This document shows positions 17,860 to 26,299 of a stretch of DNA of 64,000 nt, one piece after another. Position numbers and translations under genes: made by a program. Below the pieces are notes generated by a model, which worked only from the letters and a program-made list of their open reading frames with translations, made no database searches and was not told the DNA's origin. Origin of the DNA: Planctomycetota bacterium (GTDB lineage Bacteria; Planctomycetota; B15-G4; SIAN01); assembly GCA_028289345.1 (NCBI GenBank), contig JANQQL010000020.1:124001-188000 (forward strand), in the 5' to 3' direction. How positions within the stretch are numbered: the first letter of the stretch is position 1; each line of letters opens with the position of its first letter.

Positions 17860-18019
17860 GACGAGTCCTTTTCGCAGGTTTCACGCAGGTGAAAACGAGC
17901 TCCGAGGACGCGCGACGAACAGCGCAAGAAAGCTTGCCCACGGAGTCCTCCCTGTCGGAGACCGAAAGTCCGGCTCCACGAAAGCTCTCCCCATGGAACA
18001 GGGTGCGACGTCCCGCAGT

Positions 18020-18577
18020 TCAACCAGCGTCCGACGATTCTCCCGCGGCGGAGAAATCAACCGGAGGTCCTTGCTGTGGGCCAGCCTCCGCCTCGAACTT
18101 CTTGACGTATCCTTCGAACTTGGTCTGCCAAATCTCCCAGGCAAACTCGTCGGGTGCCTCCCCGTCCAAGAGCTGCGCCAAGTTCTCCAGACACATTTCC
18201 CACCCGGCGGCATTTCGTGCAGCCTCGGACGGGTCATCCAAGGTTTCCGAGAATGACATCTGGCAACCATTCCCGTCAGCGACCATTTCGCAGCGCAACA
18301 GACTCGTCCCCCACCGAAACTCGAGCAATCGAGGGGCATCCGCGGTCAGAACCTCGCCGCGCAAATCTTCTTCCGGCAAGTTGTCCCCCTCGCCATCGAG
18401 GAATCGAAACTCCAAGGGCGCATTCGCTTTCCACTCGCCTTCCACGTCGCAGGGAAACCACCGCTTCAACAGCTCGCGCGCCGCGAACCCGGTCCAGACC
18501 CTGTCGGGGTCGTGCACGAACCGGCGCCGCAAACTCAGTACGATGGTCGACTCAACTCTCTTGAGCGATGTGTCCAC
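18020..18577 (-). CDS. SRPBCC/START-like domain protein (AHSA1 group)
   Basis: A 185-residue protein matching the activator-of-Hsp90-like SRPBCC fold: a first beta strand 'TIVLSLRRRFVHDPDRVWTGF', 'LLKRWFP', 'GEVLTADAPRLLEFRWG', and the late 'SFSETLDD...AAGWEMCLENLAQLLDGE' helix. The fold makes a deep hydrophobic pocket for lipids or other ligands; in bacteria these proteins are cytoplasmic and mostly of unknown ligand. The C-terminal ~20 residues are low-complexity. No partner gene identifies its role; the next gene downstream is the anchored protein ending at 17185. Confidence 0.82.
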   Translation of the reverse strand: MDTSLKRVESTIVLSLRRRFVHDPDRVWTGFAARELLKRWFPCDVEGEWKANAPLEFRFLDGEGDNLPEEDLRGEVLTADAPRLLEFRWGTSLLRCEMVADGNGCQMSFSETLDDPSEAARNAAGWEMCLENLAQLLDGEAPDEFAWEIWQTKFEGYVKKFEAEAGPQQGPPVDFSAAGESSDAG

Positions 18578-18705
18578 TTCGTTCCTCCCGAGACTCTAGC
18601 GGTGCTTCGACGCGCCGTGTCGAAACTCCCCGGCGCACGGCATCAGAGAGTCTCCCTCGCGGCGAAGCTGGCGCGGCACGAGATCGGCGTTCACACCAGC
18701 CCCGT

Positions 18706-21243
18706 TCACTGCGTCCGACCCGTCTCGAACTTGGCAAGAGCCTCTCCGAGCATCTCGGGGAATCGATTGGGAATGTAGCCGCCCGCTTCCGCAAGGGTGG
18801 ACTCATCCTTGGGATCGAGAATTACGTAGTACGGTAAGGAGGCGAGTCCGTAGCGCTCCAACTGCATCTGGTAGAACTCTTTGTTCTTTTCCTTCGGGCG
18901 ATCGGTGTAGAGACGCGTAAGGACCATCTCTTCGAACTGCTCTTTGACGTCGTCTCGCTTGAAAACGGTGCGCTCCATGGCGCGACAGTTCGCGCAGTAG
19001 TCTCCGGTGAAGTCGATCAAAAGTGGCTTGTCCGCATCGCGGGCGGCAGCCAGGGCATTCTGGTAGTCATCGATGAACCAGCCTTCGGCGCGAGCCAAGT
19101 CGTCTTCTCCGGGAGCGGGAGGAATCAGCGCCTCAAGACCCGTCGTCACCCACTCGGGCAGCTTGGGATAGTGGTAGGTCGGCGGCGTGGCCAGGGACAG
19201 CGCTACGGGAGCCAGAATCAAAACGGTCAGCAACGAAGTGGCCCAGCGGCCCACTCCCACCCGGAACGGCTTGGGACGGTTGCCGTGACCGATGTTCAGA
19301 AAGCCCAAGAAAAACGCCAGGGTGGCCGCGCCGACCACGAGGAACAGCGCCAGCACCACAGGACGGGTGAGCACGCCGACCCCCCAGTCCATGTCCGGCA
19401 CCCACAAGAACTTGATCGCGACTCCCAGCTCTAGAAACCCGAACCCGACCTTGACGGTCTCCATCCAACCACCGGCCTTCGGGAGGTTCGACAAGGCTCC
19501 CGGGAACAACGACAGGGCCACGAACGGTGCCGCGAACGCCGCGCCGTAAATCAGCATGCCATACAGGCTGCGAAACAAACCGTCGGCCGTTCCCGAAGCC
19601 GCGTTCCCGAGGAGAAATCCCACCACGGGGACGGTGCAGGTGAAGGAGGCGAGGGCGAAGGTCACTCCCAACATGAAGGAGCCTAGGTGGGCACTCTTGG
19701 AAGAGCGCCCCGCACTATCGGTCTTGGTGATCAGCCAGGAGGGCACCTTGATTTCGAACAGCCCGAACATGGACAGGGCGAAACCAATGAACAGCAAGCC
19801 GATGACCAGGTTGAGCCACGGGTTGGTCGCAATGACATTGCCGAGCTGGGCATACTCGGAGCGTTCGGCAACATCCGCCACGCCCAAGGACAACAGTCCC
19901 ACGATGAGCCCGGTCAGAAGGAAGGTTCCGGTGATCCCCAAACCGTAGGACGTGGCAATGGCCACTCGTCCCGCGCGCTTGTCTTCGGCCATTTTTCCGA
20001 AGAACGAGATGGTGATCGGAATCATCGGATAGACGCAGGGCATCACCCAGGAAACCACGGCACCCCCTAGCGCAAACAAAGCCAATCCCAAAAGTCCTTT
20101 GGCATTGTTCGACGACGTCGGCTCCGAAGGAGTGGAGACGATGGCGCCGGACGCGTCGTCCGTCGCGTCAGGACTGACCGATTCGGATTCACTCGCGCCC
20201 GAGCTTTCGGCTTCTGCGGCGGCGATGGTCAGGGTGGCTTTGGTCTTGACGCTTCCGGGCCGCATGCAGGTCGTGTCCGTGCAGGCCAAGCCGTGGATCT
20301 CGGGCGAGACGGACCGCTCTCCCGCCGCCGCGTCCTTGCTGACTCGCAATGGCAATTCGAACACGATCTCGCCTTCGTAGACCTTCACCATGTCGCCGAA
20401 GGAATCGAAATCCTTGGGCTTGGGTCCGTTCCAATCGGCCCCCTCGATGAACTCCAGCCCTTGGGGAAGTTCGCCAAGCTCCAAGCGCGTGGGGTAGGTT
20501 GAGTCGCCTTCCTTCTTCAACGAGTAGAGGTGCCACTTGGGAGCCGTCTTGGCGTGCACCTGCAGCTTCACCGTCGATCCCGGTGCCGCCTCCGACGGCA
20601 CGAGGGTCGCCGCGGCGCCCCATTGAAGATCCGGAGCCACTCGAACCTTCGGGGCCGGTGCTCCTCCCCCGATCACTTCCAGCGAGACTTGGAACGCCAC
20701 CGTGGCGGGAGGCATGCAGGTGCTGGCGTCACAGGCCATCGCGCCCACGCTGCCGCCGATGGAATAGGTGCCAGGGGCGATGCGGTCACTCACGGTCAAC
20801 GGGATCTCGAAAATCGACGATCCCGAGTACACCTTGATCTCTTCTCCGAAGGACACGTAAGGCTTCGGATCGGGTCCGCTCCAGCGTGCTCCCTCACGAA
20901 CCGACACTCCCGTTGGCAAGTCATCCAACTCGAAACGCGTGTAGTAGGTGTCTTCGCCCGCATCTTGTTGCAACGCGTAGACGTGCCACATCGGAGCGGT
21001 CTTGACGGCCACTCGGAGCCTCACCGAAGAACCCGCGGCGACCGATGTTTCGCTCAACGCGGCTCCGGCCCCCCATCGGTGCATCGGCGAAACCGAAGCT
21101 TCCGGGTCTTCCACCGCCAACGCGCTCGTCCCGAGAGAAGCTCCCCAAGCCAGCATCACCGAGAGCATCGTTCCTGCTGGCCGTGGCAACCAAGTTCGGG
21201 GACCTGGCTTGCTCGAGATCTTCAAGAAATGGGGAATGTTCAT
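18706..21243 (-). CDS. dsbD: Thiol:disulfide interchange protein DsbD with two N-terminal alpha domains
   Basis: An 845-residue DsbD-type reductant conduit. After a signal peptide (cut after about 'SALA') come two tandem DsbD-alpha immunoglobulin-like domains (~60-185 and ~200-330), each ending in a C...C pair ('ACDASTCMPP', 'ACTDTTCMRP'). The eight-helix CcdA-like core follows ('WVMPCVYPMIPITISFFG', 'FTCTVPVVGFLLG'), then a C-terminal thioredoxin domain with 'DYCANCRAME'. It would pass electrons from cytoplasmic thioredoxin to periplasmic thiol proteins and cytochrome c maturation. ATG 21243 is favoured over a GTG at 21255. The duplicated alpha domain makes it longer than E. coli DsbD. It is transcribed alone. 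Confidence 0.93.
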   Translation of the reverse strand: MNIPHFLKISSKPGPRTWLPRPAGTMLSVMLAWGASLGTSALAVEDPEASVSPMHRWGAGAALSETSVAAGSSVRLRVAVKTAPMWHVYALQQDAGEDTYYTRFELDDLPTGVSVREGARWSGPDPKPYVSFGEEIKVYSGSSIFEIPLTVSDRIAPGTYSIGGSVGAMACDASTCMPPATVAFQVSLEVIGGGAPAPKVRVAPDLQWGAAATLVPSEAAPGSTVKLQVHAKTAPKWHLYSLKKEGDSTYPTRLELGELPQGLEFIEGADWNGPKPKDFDSFGDMVKVYEGEIVFELPLRVSKDAAAGERSVSPEIHGLACTDTTCMRPGSVKTKATLTIAAAEAESSGASESESVSPDATDDASGAIVSTPSEPTSSNNAKGLLGLALFALGGAVVSWVMPCVYPMIPITISFFGKMAEDKRAGRVAIATSYGLGITGTFLLTGLIVGLLSLGVADVAERSEYAQLGNVIATNPWLNLVIGLLFIGFALSMFGLFEIKVPSWLITKTDSAGRSSKSAHLGSFMLGVTFALASFTCTVPVVGFLLGNAASGTADGLFRSLYGMLIYGAAFAAPFVALSLFPGALSNLPKAGGWMETVKVGFGFLELGVAIKFLWVPDMDWGVGVLTRPVVLALFLVVGAATLAFFLGFLNIGHGNRPKPFRVGVGRWATSLLTVLILAPVALSLATPPTYHYPKLPEWVTTGLEALIPPAPGEDDLARAEGWFIDDYQNALAAARDADKPLLIDFTGDYCANCRAMERTVFKRDDVKEQFEEMVLTRLYTDRPKEKNKEFYQMQLERYGLASLPYYVILDPKDESTLAEAGGYIPNRFPEMLGEALAKFETGRTQ

Positions 21244-21371
21244 CGTCACCAACACGTCTAGGGAGAAAGGTTTGCGTCGAGTCGCATCGGCGCGTCACGC
21301 GGCGCCGCATCACCGACTTGGCGATCAGCGCCTTTGTACGAAAGTCTTGGCAAAAAGTTTTGTCCGACCGA

Positions 21372-22076
21372 TCAGCCGGCGTCCAGCTCTTCCAGCAGGC
21401 GAACCGTCCGGGGGCAGCGACTCCAGGCCTCCGCGTCACCCTGCAGTTCCTCTTCCAGAGCGCGCAGGTCAGCCTCGTTATCGACGTCCAACCACTGCGG
21501 CAGCTCGTGCACACGAAGGCCGAGATCTGTGGCAATTCGCACAGTCTCTTCATGCATCGAAGCGGTGCTCATCGTCACCCCCTCGAAAAGCTCCGGTCGG
21601 GGCGTGCGGAGACCAACCAAATAGTAGCCCCCTCCCCGATCCGGGCCGAGGACCAGGTCGGCTTGGTCGCTCTGGAGCCTGGTGACTGCCTCAGAGACCA
21701 GAGAGCGTGGCAGGGTCGGACTGTCGCTGTTTCGCATGACGACCGGCGCCGGCCCCTCTTCGAACAGGGACCCGAAGCAATGGACCATGCGCTGGGCCAA
21801 GTCGTCCCCGCTTTGCGTGCGGAACCGCCACGCCCCTGGCAGGTGCTTGCGGAACCAGCGCGACCGAGAATCCGGGGTCACGAAGCACAGCATCTCGAGG
21901 GGACTTTCGGAGGCCCCCGCGGCGGCGTAGTCCAACACGTCGAGCAAGAAGGCCTCGTAAAGCCGCGCAGCGGTCTCCTCCGAGAGGGGCGGCACCAGCC
22001 GCGTCTTCACCTTCCCCGGGACCGGCTCTTTCGCCATGACCACCAGGCGCGCGGGCTCCGCGTCGCTAACAGTCAT
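21372..22076 (-). CDS. DUF2064/TIGR04282-type glycosyltransferase-like protein
   Basis: A 234-residue protein of the nucleotide-diphospho-sugar-transferase-like family often annotated 'arsenosugar biosynthesis glycosyltransferase'. Typical blocks are 'LVVMAKEPVPGKVKTRLVPPLS' at the start, 'MLCFVTPDS', 'GDDLAQRM', 'VVMRNSDSPTLP' and 'DLVLGPDRGGGYYLVGL'. An AAAGGAG site lies seven bases before the ATG at 22076. No arsenic-methylation or radical SAM gene is nearby, so a role in arsenosugar formation is not supported by context; it may modify another small molecule or sugar. Cytoplasmic. Confidence 0.87.
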   Translation of the reverse strand: MTVSDAEPARLVVMAKEPVPGKVKTRLVPPLSEETAARLYEAFLLDVLDYAAAGASESPLEMLCFVTPDSRSRWFRKHLPGAWRFRTQSGDDLAQRMVHCFGSLFEEGPAPVVMRNSDSPTLPRSLVSEAVTRLQSDQADLVLGPDRGGGYYLVGLRTPRPELFEGVTMSTASMHEETVRIATDLGLRVHELPQWLDVDNEADLRALEEELQGDAEAWSRCPRTVRLLEELDAG

Positions 22077-22385
22077 TCACCATCTCCTTTGGTGGGCGAA
22101 ATTCGAACCATGGGTGACATTTTCCCGTTCTTGGCTTTTTACAAGGACTTGCCCCCTGCCAGGCTAACAAAGGGTCGGTTTCCGATCGACTGAATCAAAA
22201 AGATCCGATGAAACCCAACGATTCGGTGCGGAATCCGATATTGGAGTAGGGAACCTGAGCGTTACGCGCCCCGTAGAAGAATCTACGGAGCAGCCGGAAT
22301 CTCTCTCAACCCGAATGGAACAGCTTTGGCTCACGTCCTGTGAAGTCGAACCTTCGGTCCCCGGTATCTAGAAGAAAGCGGAATC
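22077..22385. other. Intergenic region upstream of the Fis-type gene
   Basis: About 310 bases between divergent starts. Apart from the small perfect hairpin at 22271-22288 and somewhat lower GC around 22180-22260, nothing definite is seen. Promoters for both flanking genes should lie here. Confidence 0.35.
22271..22288 (+). promoter_or_regulatory. Small perfect hairpin in the leader of the Fis-type gene
   Basis: CCGTAGA and TCTACGG (7 bp) pair around an AGAA tetraloop, about 100 bases before the start of the Fis-type gene. It is not followed by a T run, so it is not a classical terminator. It could be an RNA element or a palindromic protein site; chance occurrence is possible. Confidence 0.25.
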
Positions 22386-22709
22386 ATGACTGAGAGCATG
22401 GACACACGGTCGTTCAACTCGGAAGAAGCGCGGATGCCACCCACGGAACCGCCAAGCCTTCCCCCCCTTCCTTGGAAAGAAGGCATCGAGCTGGTGCTCG
22501 CCCGTTACGAGCATCGCATCCTCGAACATGCCATGGCCCAGGCCGGAGGCGTCAAGCGTCGCGCAGCGACTCTGCTTGGCATCTCTCGTTACGCCCTCGA
22601 ACGTCGCTTGACCCGCGTGGCTCGCACGCTGCAAGAAGCAGCCGGAGCTCAGGGGACGCCGAACGCCGAGCCGGAACGCGCAAGCACGACCATGGCTGGA
22701 GAGGGTTAA
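22386..22709 (+). CDS. Small Fis-type helix-turn-helix protein
   Basis: A 107-residue protein whose middle (about residues 35-80) is a Fis/NtrC C-terminal helix-turn-helix: 'RYEHRILEHAMAQAGGVKRRAATLLGISRYALERRL'. The flanks are low-complexity. Normally this domain is the last part of a sigma-54 activator; here the AAA+ and receiver domains are absent, as in some free-standing regulators. It should bind DNA as a dimer in the cytoplasm. It may autoregulate or act on a neighbour, but nothing in the sequence shows a target. Start ATG 22386 has only a weak AAGAAAG site. Confidence 0.8.
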   Translation: MTESMDTRSFNSEEARMPPTEPPSLPPLPWKEGIELVLARYEHRILEHAMAQAGGVKRRAATLLGISRYALERRLTRVARTLQEAAGAQGTPNAEPERASTTMAGEG

Positions 22710-22836
22710 ACCCGACCCCCGAGCCGCTCGAGAGAACTCGCGGGTCCCCCCACTGGAACCGCGATGACCCCCACGAGTCGGAAACCCCTCCATCAGGGGA
22801 TCGACCACCAGGGCAACGGCGAGTTCTTCCCCTTGC

Positions 22837-23568
22837 TCAAGGGTCGCGAGTTTCTCGCGCGGCGACCCAGCGTTCGAGGCTCTGGACTTTGCGTTCCAGT
22901 TCCTCGACACGCTGGGCGAGGTTTGGGGAGGACGTGGCTTCGCCCACGTCGTGACCCGCGTCACGCGGCTCGGTCCGCGAGGAAGTGACCGGTGGCTGGG
23001 CGGCCACCGTCTTCGCGGAGCCCAGTTCTGCTGCTTCGCTGTTCGAGTACAGTCCGTGCCGCCATTGCACACCGCGCTGCACTCCTTCCGGTGTGACTCG
23101 CCTCACCCACGGACTCGTCCCTTGGGACAGTTTCCGCAAAATCTCGCGCAGAGTTCCCAGATCGGCAATGGGCCGCATCCGATTGGCCCGTCCGCGCAAC
23201 TCTCCTTCGGACTGAACGCCGCGGAGGAGCAGTTCGCCGAGCACCGCCAGCTCCGGCCCGAGAAGTTGGAACCGTCGTCCTAACTCTTGGCGCCAGCGCT
23301 CGGCACGTCCCGTCGACGGCAACACGTCGGTGACCAGGCCCTTGGACTTCAACTCGTCCAACGTCTGTTCGACTTGCTCTTCGTCGTAATTCGTGACCGG
23401 GTCGCGATTGCTCTTTTGGTTGCAGCCCGCGAGGAGAGCCTTCACCGTCAGCGGATAGTACTCCGGCGTGGTCAGCCCTTTTTCGATGAGCACGCCCAGA
23501 ACGCGTCGCTGCGGCCGGTTGAGCGCAGGACAAGCGGGGACGTCCCCCGGCGCATTGGTCTCTTCCAT
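22837..23568 (-). CDS. YceH/DUF480 family protein
   Basis: A 243-residue DUF480 protein, built of two winged-helix-like domains: 'LNRPQRRVLGVLIEKGLTTPEYYPLTVKALLAGCNQKSNRDPV' is the diagnostic opening, followed by 'VEQTLDELKSKGLV', 'LAVLGELLLRG.QSEGELRGRANRM' and 'PWVRRV'. The C-terminal ~50 residues add a linker and a short coiled coil ('LAQRVEELERKVQSLERWV') typical of proteobacterial YceH. The function is unknown; the fold hints at DNA or RNA binding. An AGGAG site precedes the ATG at 23568. Convergent with the Fis-type gene, upstream of nothing obviously related. Confidence 0.9.
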   Translation of the reverse strand: MEETNAPGDVPACPALNRPQRRVLGVLIEKGLTTPEYYPLTVKALLAGCNQKSNRDPVTNYDEEQVEQTLDELKSKGLVTDVLPSTGRAERWRQELGRRFQLLGPELAVLGELLLRGVQSEGELRGRANRMRPIADLGTLREILRKLSQGTSPWVRRVTPEGVQRGVQWRHGLYSNSEAAELGSAKTVAAQPPVTSSRTEPRDAGHDVGEATSSPNLAQRVEELERKVQSLERWVAARETRDP

Positions 23569-23636
23569 CGAACGCTCCTGTCAGGAAAAGGGCCCGCGCG
23601 ACCGGCGGGAGTTCACTGCGAGTGGAACGAGAACCG

Positions 23637-24446
23637 TTACTCGTAAAGCCAGTTCTCGAAGGGAGCCAGCAGCGAGCCGTACAGTTCATTGGTGGTGATC
23701 AAGCGCGACTCGGGCTCGCCTTTCTTGCCCTTGCCTTTGGCCTGACTCTCCGGCTCCAAGCTTTCGAACACCAGCACTTCGAGCCACAGCCATTCCGAAG
23801 GATCGTTGCGCAGGGATTCGGCGAGTTCGTCAATGTCAGCGATCGCCTCGTAGGACTTGATCACCTCTTGGTCGGTGCCGTTGTGGGTCTTGGTCAGCTT
23901 CATGGATCCGGACTTGTCCAGATCGAACACCAAGCGGTCCCACTTGCCGCGACCGTCATACGGGTCGCCGCCGATTTCCGGTGCCACCGGACGTCCACCG
24001 ATCTGTACCTGGATCTTGCCGGCGTCCAACCGCGAAGCGGCGGTGACCGCAGATTCGACGAACATGTCCGAGTTGTCTTCGGCGATCACTTCTCGCCAGC
24101 GCCAGTGGCGCTTCATCACCAGCGCCTGGGCCTGGGGACGTTTCAGTTCTTTGGCAATCTTGATGGTCAACCCGCGGCAGATCATGGCTCCAATGCGGAT
24201 GAAGCCTTCTCTGTCCGGATCCCAGTCGGAGAAGAACATGGGATTGGCATAGGGAGGCCATTCCGCCGACGGAATCACGTACCAACGGCACTCGTCCGAG
24301 CGCCGATGATTGTGGGCCCGACAGACGAGGCTCTGAGCGCTTTCCGCTCGAAAGTACTTGAGTTGCTTGCACGCCGCCGTCGGCGTTCCGTAGAGGCATC
24401 TCAAACCGGGTTGCTCCCTCCCTTTTCGCGCCAGGGCCGTGTTCAT
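23637..24446 (-). CDS. Hypothetical protein with N-terminal Cys/His cluster
   Basis: A 269-residue protein I do not recognise. Residues ~15-60 hold a Cys/His cluster in the arrangement C-x8-C-x15-C-x2-H-x1-H-x5-C, suggesting a zinc-binding module. The middle is a mixed alpha/beta domain ('FFSDWDPDREGFIRIGAMICRGLTIKIAKELKRP', 'VQIGGRPVAPEIGGDPYDGRG'), and the C-terminal part is acidic with one Lys/Gly linker ('SQAKGKGKKGEPES'). No signal peptide is visible, so it is probably cytoplasmic. The start at 24446 (MNTALARKG) is preferred; a longer frame to 24521 adds unlikely residues. It ends 68 bases before the YceH gene on the same strand. Confidence 0.7.
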   Translation of the reverse strand: MNTALARKGREQPGLRCLYGTPTAACKQLKYFRAESAQSLVCRAHNHRRSDECRWYVIPSAEWPPYANPMFFSDWDPDREGFIRIGAMICRGLTIKIAKELKRPQAQALVMKRHWRWREVIAEDNSDMFVESAVTAASRLDAGKIQVQIGGRPVAPEIGGDPYDGRGKWDRLVFDLDKSGSMKLTKTHNGTDQEVIKSYEAIADIDELAESLRNDPSEWLWLEVLVFESLEPESQAKGKGKKGEPESRLITTNELYGSLLAPFENWLYE

Positions 24447-24843
24447 CGGTGGGGCCCTCTCCTTCGCCGTTCCTTGCGTCGCTGGGTCCGCAGCGAAGGA
24501 GTGCTCCGCAGGGATATCCAAGATTCGGCCCCCTCATACCGAAACACCCCGACCCCCACCAACCCCGAAGCGAGGGTTTCGTCGAGGAGTTTTCCCAACG
24601 GTGAAAACCCGTGGACCGGTGGAGAGGCGACAACGGGGTGGCGCTGATGGGCCGCGGTGGTGGCCGGAGTCGCGAGGGGCGCCAATCCGACGGTGCCTGG
24701 GCATCAACTCGAAACCTCGCGTGCCTGGCCGCAAAGCAAACAATCGAACGACCGCTCAGGAGCCAATGCGTCTGGGTGAGCAGTGCGAACGACGGGCTCA
24801 ACTTGATTTTTGGACGGGGGTCCGCTCAACTTCCCTCTGCCGA
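24447..24843. other. Intergenic region before tRNA-Gly
   Basis: About 400 bases. I see no gene, RNA or repeat here; the promoter of the tRNA gene should lie near its right end. Confidence 0.35.
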
Positions 24844-24919
24844 GCGGCTGTAACTCAGTTGGTAGAGTGTCAGCTTCCCAAGCTGAATGTCGTGGGTTCG
24901 AGCCCCATCAGCCGCTCCA
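24844..24919 (+). tRNA. tRNA-Gly (anticodon CCC), CCA encoded
   Basis: A complete 76-base cloverleaf: acceptor GCGGCTG/CAGCCGC, D arm ACTC/GAGT with an AGTTGGTA loop, anticodon stem TCAGC/GCTGA with loop TTCCCAA (anticodon CCC, reading GGG), T arm GTGGG/CCCAT with loop TTCGAGC, discriminator T and an encoded CCA. A U discriminator and CCC anticodon fit glycine. Its 3' end is duplicated at 27164-27194, marking it as an integration site. Confidence 0.96.
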
Positions 24920-24926
24920 TGGGTTC
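24895..24926 (+). repeat. attL-like direct repeat at the tRNA-Gly 3' end
   Basis: The 21 bases 24895-24915 (T arm and acceptor 3' strand) and the ten bases 24917-24926 recur at 27164-27184 and 27185-27194, differing only by loss of the single T of the discriminator. This is the standard footprint of site-specific integration into a tRNA gene; the copy here keeps the tRNA functional. Confidence 0.85.
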
Positions 24927-25113
24927 TGACGCCTCTCGTCGTAGCAACGTCCCCGACCCTGGGGTTCATCCTTTGCCGCGAACCCTCTCCTTATTTCGTC
25001 GCAGGTTCTGCGCCCTATCGTGCTCTGACTTCAGGTGGTACTGCGGGAGGTAGATCCTCGCTATTCCACCCCAGGGCGTTCCAGCAATTTGGCCACAATC
25101 AAAGGGGGTAATT

Positions 25114-25929
25114 GTGTCGGCACGACTGGCTTACTCCGGATGTTTGACCTTCGTCCTGACACTCGTGCTGGCGAAGGAAGCGTCTTCCCAAGTTGGCATC
25201 GCTCCCGCTGGAAGAGAGCCGGAGCTAGCAACCGAAGTTGGAAGCCGTTGGCCGCCACACCCAGCAGACATCGTCCACCAGTGGTTCGGGACCAGATTCG
25301 TACCCGCATCCGGGCTGACGACCATCTACGTCGTACCAGATGACTGCTGGCTGGTTGTGAGGTACGCCGTGGTCGAGGGAGGCTCGGCTGCACTCGTCGA
25401 GGAATCAGGTGGCATTCGGACGACGAAGGCGATCGTTTTCCACCTCAGAGATCGGCGCGGTGGCGGCGCGGTGTTTCGACCAGGCTCCCTCGTCAGAATA
25501 CAGAACGTGACCTCCATTGATGACCTGCTAGCCGGCTTCATCAACGGATACAAGGTCCCAATCGCTCCGGTACAGCGTTCTCCCGTGCGGGTGCCCCACC
25601 CGTCTGACATGGTCAACATCTTCCGGTCGAAGTACGTCACCGATGGCACGGTGGTCAACCTGCTTGAGGTACCCGCGGGGAAGTACCTCGTTCTCGAAAA
25701 CCTTCGGGTGGATGGCGAACATGCAAGTATCGAGGCTGGAGCAAAAACCTACCTAGGATTCCTGACGTCAGACTTCTGCGATCAGTCCGGCATAAACATC
25801 TACGACCACTATGGAGAGGGCATGGTCTTCCAGCCCGGAGATTTCGTCACGGCCACGACTCGGTGTGGAGTCCCAAAGTTCAAGAAGATCACGGTCGAGG
25901 CTCGCGGTTACCTCGTCGACTACCCTTGA
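25114..25929 (+). CDS. Exported protein with two tandem homologous domains (island gene)
   Basis: A 271-residue protein with a signal peptide (residues 1 to ~25, ending near 'EASSQ'). The mature part is two copies of one ~110-residue domain: repeat 1 starts at 'PPHPADIVHQWFGTRFV' (residue 47) and repeat 2 at 'VPHPSDMVNIFRSKYV' (160). Both go on with 'T.(I/V)...VP...(W/Y)LV....V.(E/D)G.....E' and close with '(A/M)VF(R/Q)PG(S/D)(L/F)V'. The fold is probably beta-sandwich; the function is unknown. GTG at 25114 is chosen because an AAGGGGG site lies just upstream. It is the first of two genes in the tRNA-bounded islet, so it was probably acquired horizontally. Confidence 0.75.
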   Translation: MSARLAYSGCLTFVLTLVLAKEASSQVGIAPAGREPELATEVGSRWPPHPADIVHQWFGTRFVPASGLTTIYVVPDDCWLVVRYAVVEGGSAALVEESGGIRTTKAIVFHLRDRRGGGAVFRPGSLVRIQNVTSIDDLLAGFINGYKVPIAPVQRSPVRVPHPSDMVNIFRSKYVTDGTVVNLLEVPAGKYLVLENLRVDGEHASIEAGAKTYLGFLTSDFCDQSGINIYDHYGEGMVFQPGDFVTATTRCGVPKFKKITVEARGYLVDYP

Positions 25930-26299
25930 GGCAAGTGACCGAACGCTTCCCCGTCCCACGATTCGACAGCCAACCGCGTCGACAGAAACTCTAGTCCTGC
26001 GACGCCCCGAGTTTCAACCTCTGATAGAGAACTTGGCCCAATTCACAAAGGTTGCTGTTTCGTCTACTCAGGGCAATGTTCCCCGACGAGGCGCAGCACC
26101 AGAAACGCCGAAACCGGTAAAGTACTGAGAAGATCGAATTCGTTGAGTTCTTTCAAGAATGCGGCAGCGAAGCTGTCGCTGTCCGCAGCACTGCTATCTC
26201 AACCGAGCCCCAGGGAATCGCGTTTCGTCATACGATGAACACGACAGACGTGCATCGCGGGCTCCATTTCATTCGCGCTGTTTGAGAGGAACTGTGGCT
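25930..26299. other. Intergenic region inside the islet
   Basis: About 370 bases between the two island genes. The frame of the downstream gene stays open to 26159 but reads as Cys/Arg-rich noise. No terminator, promoter or RNA could be identified with confidence. Confidence 0.3.
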
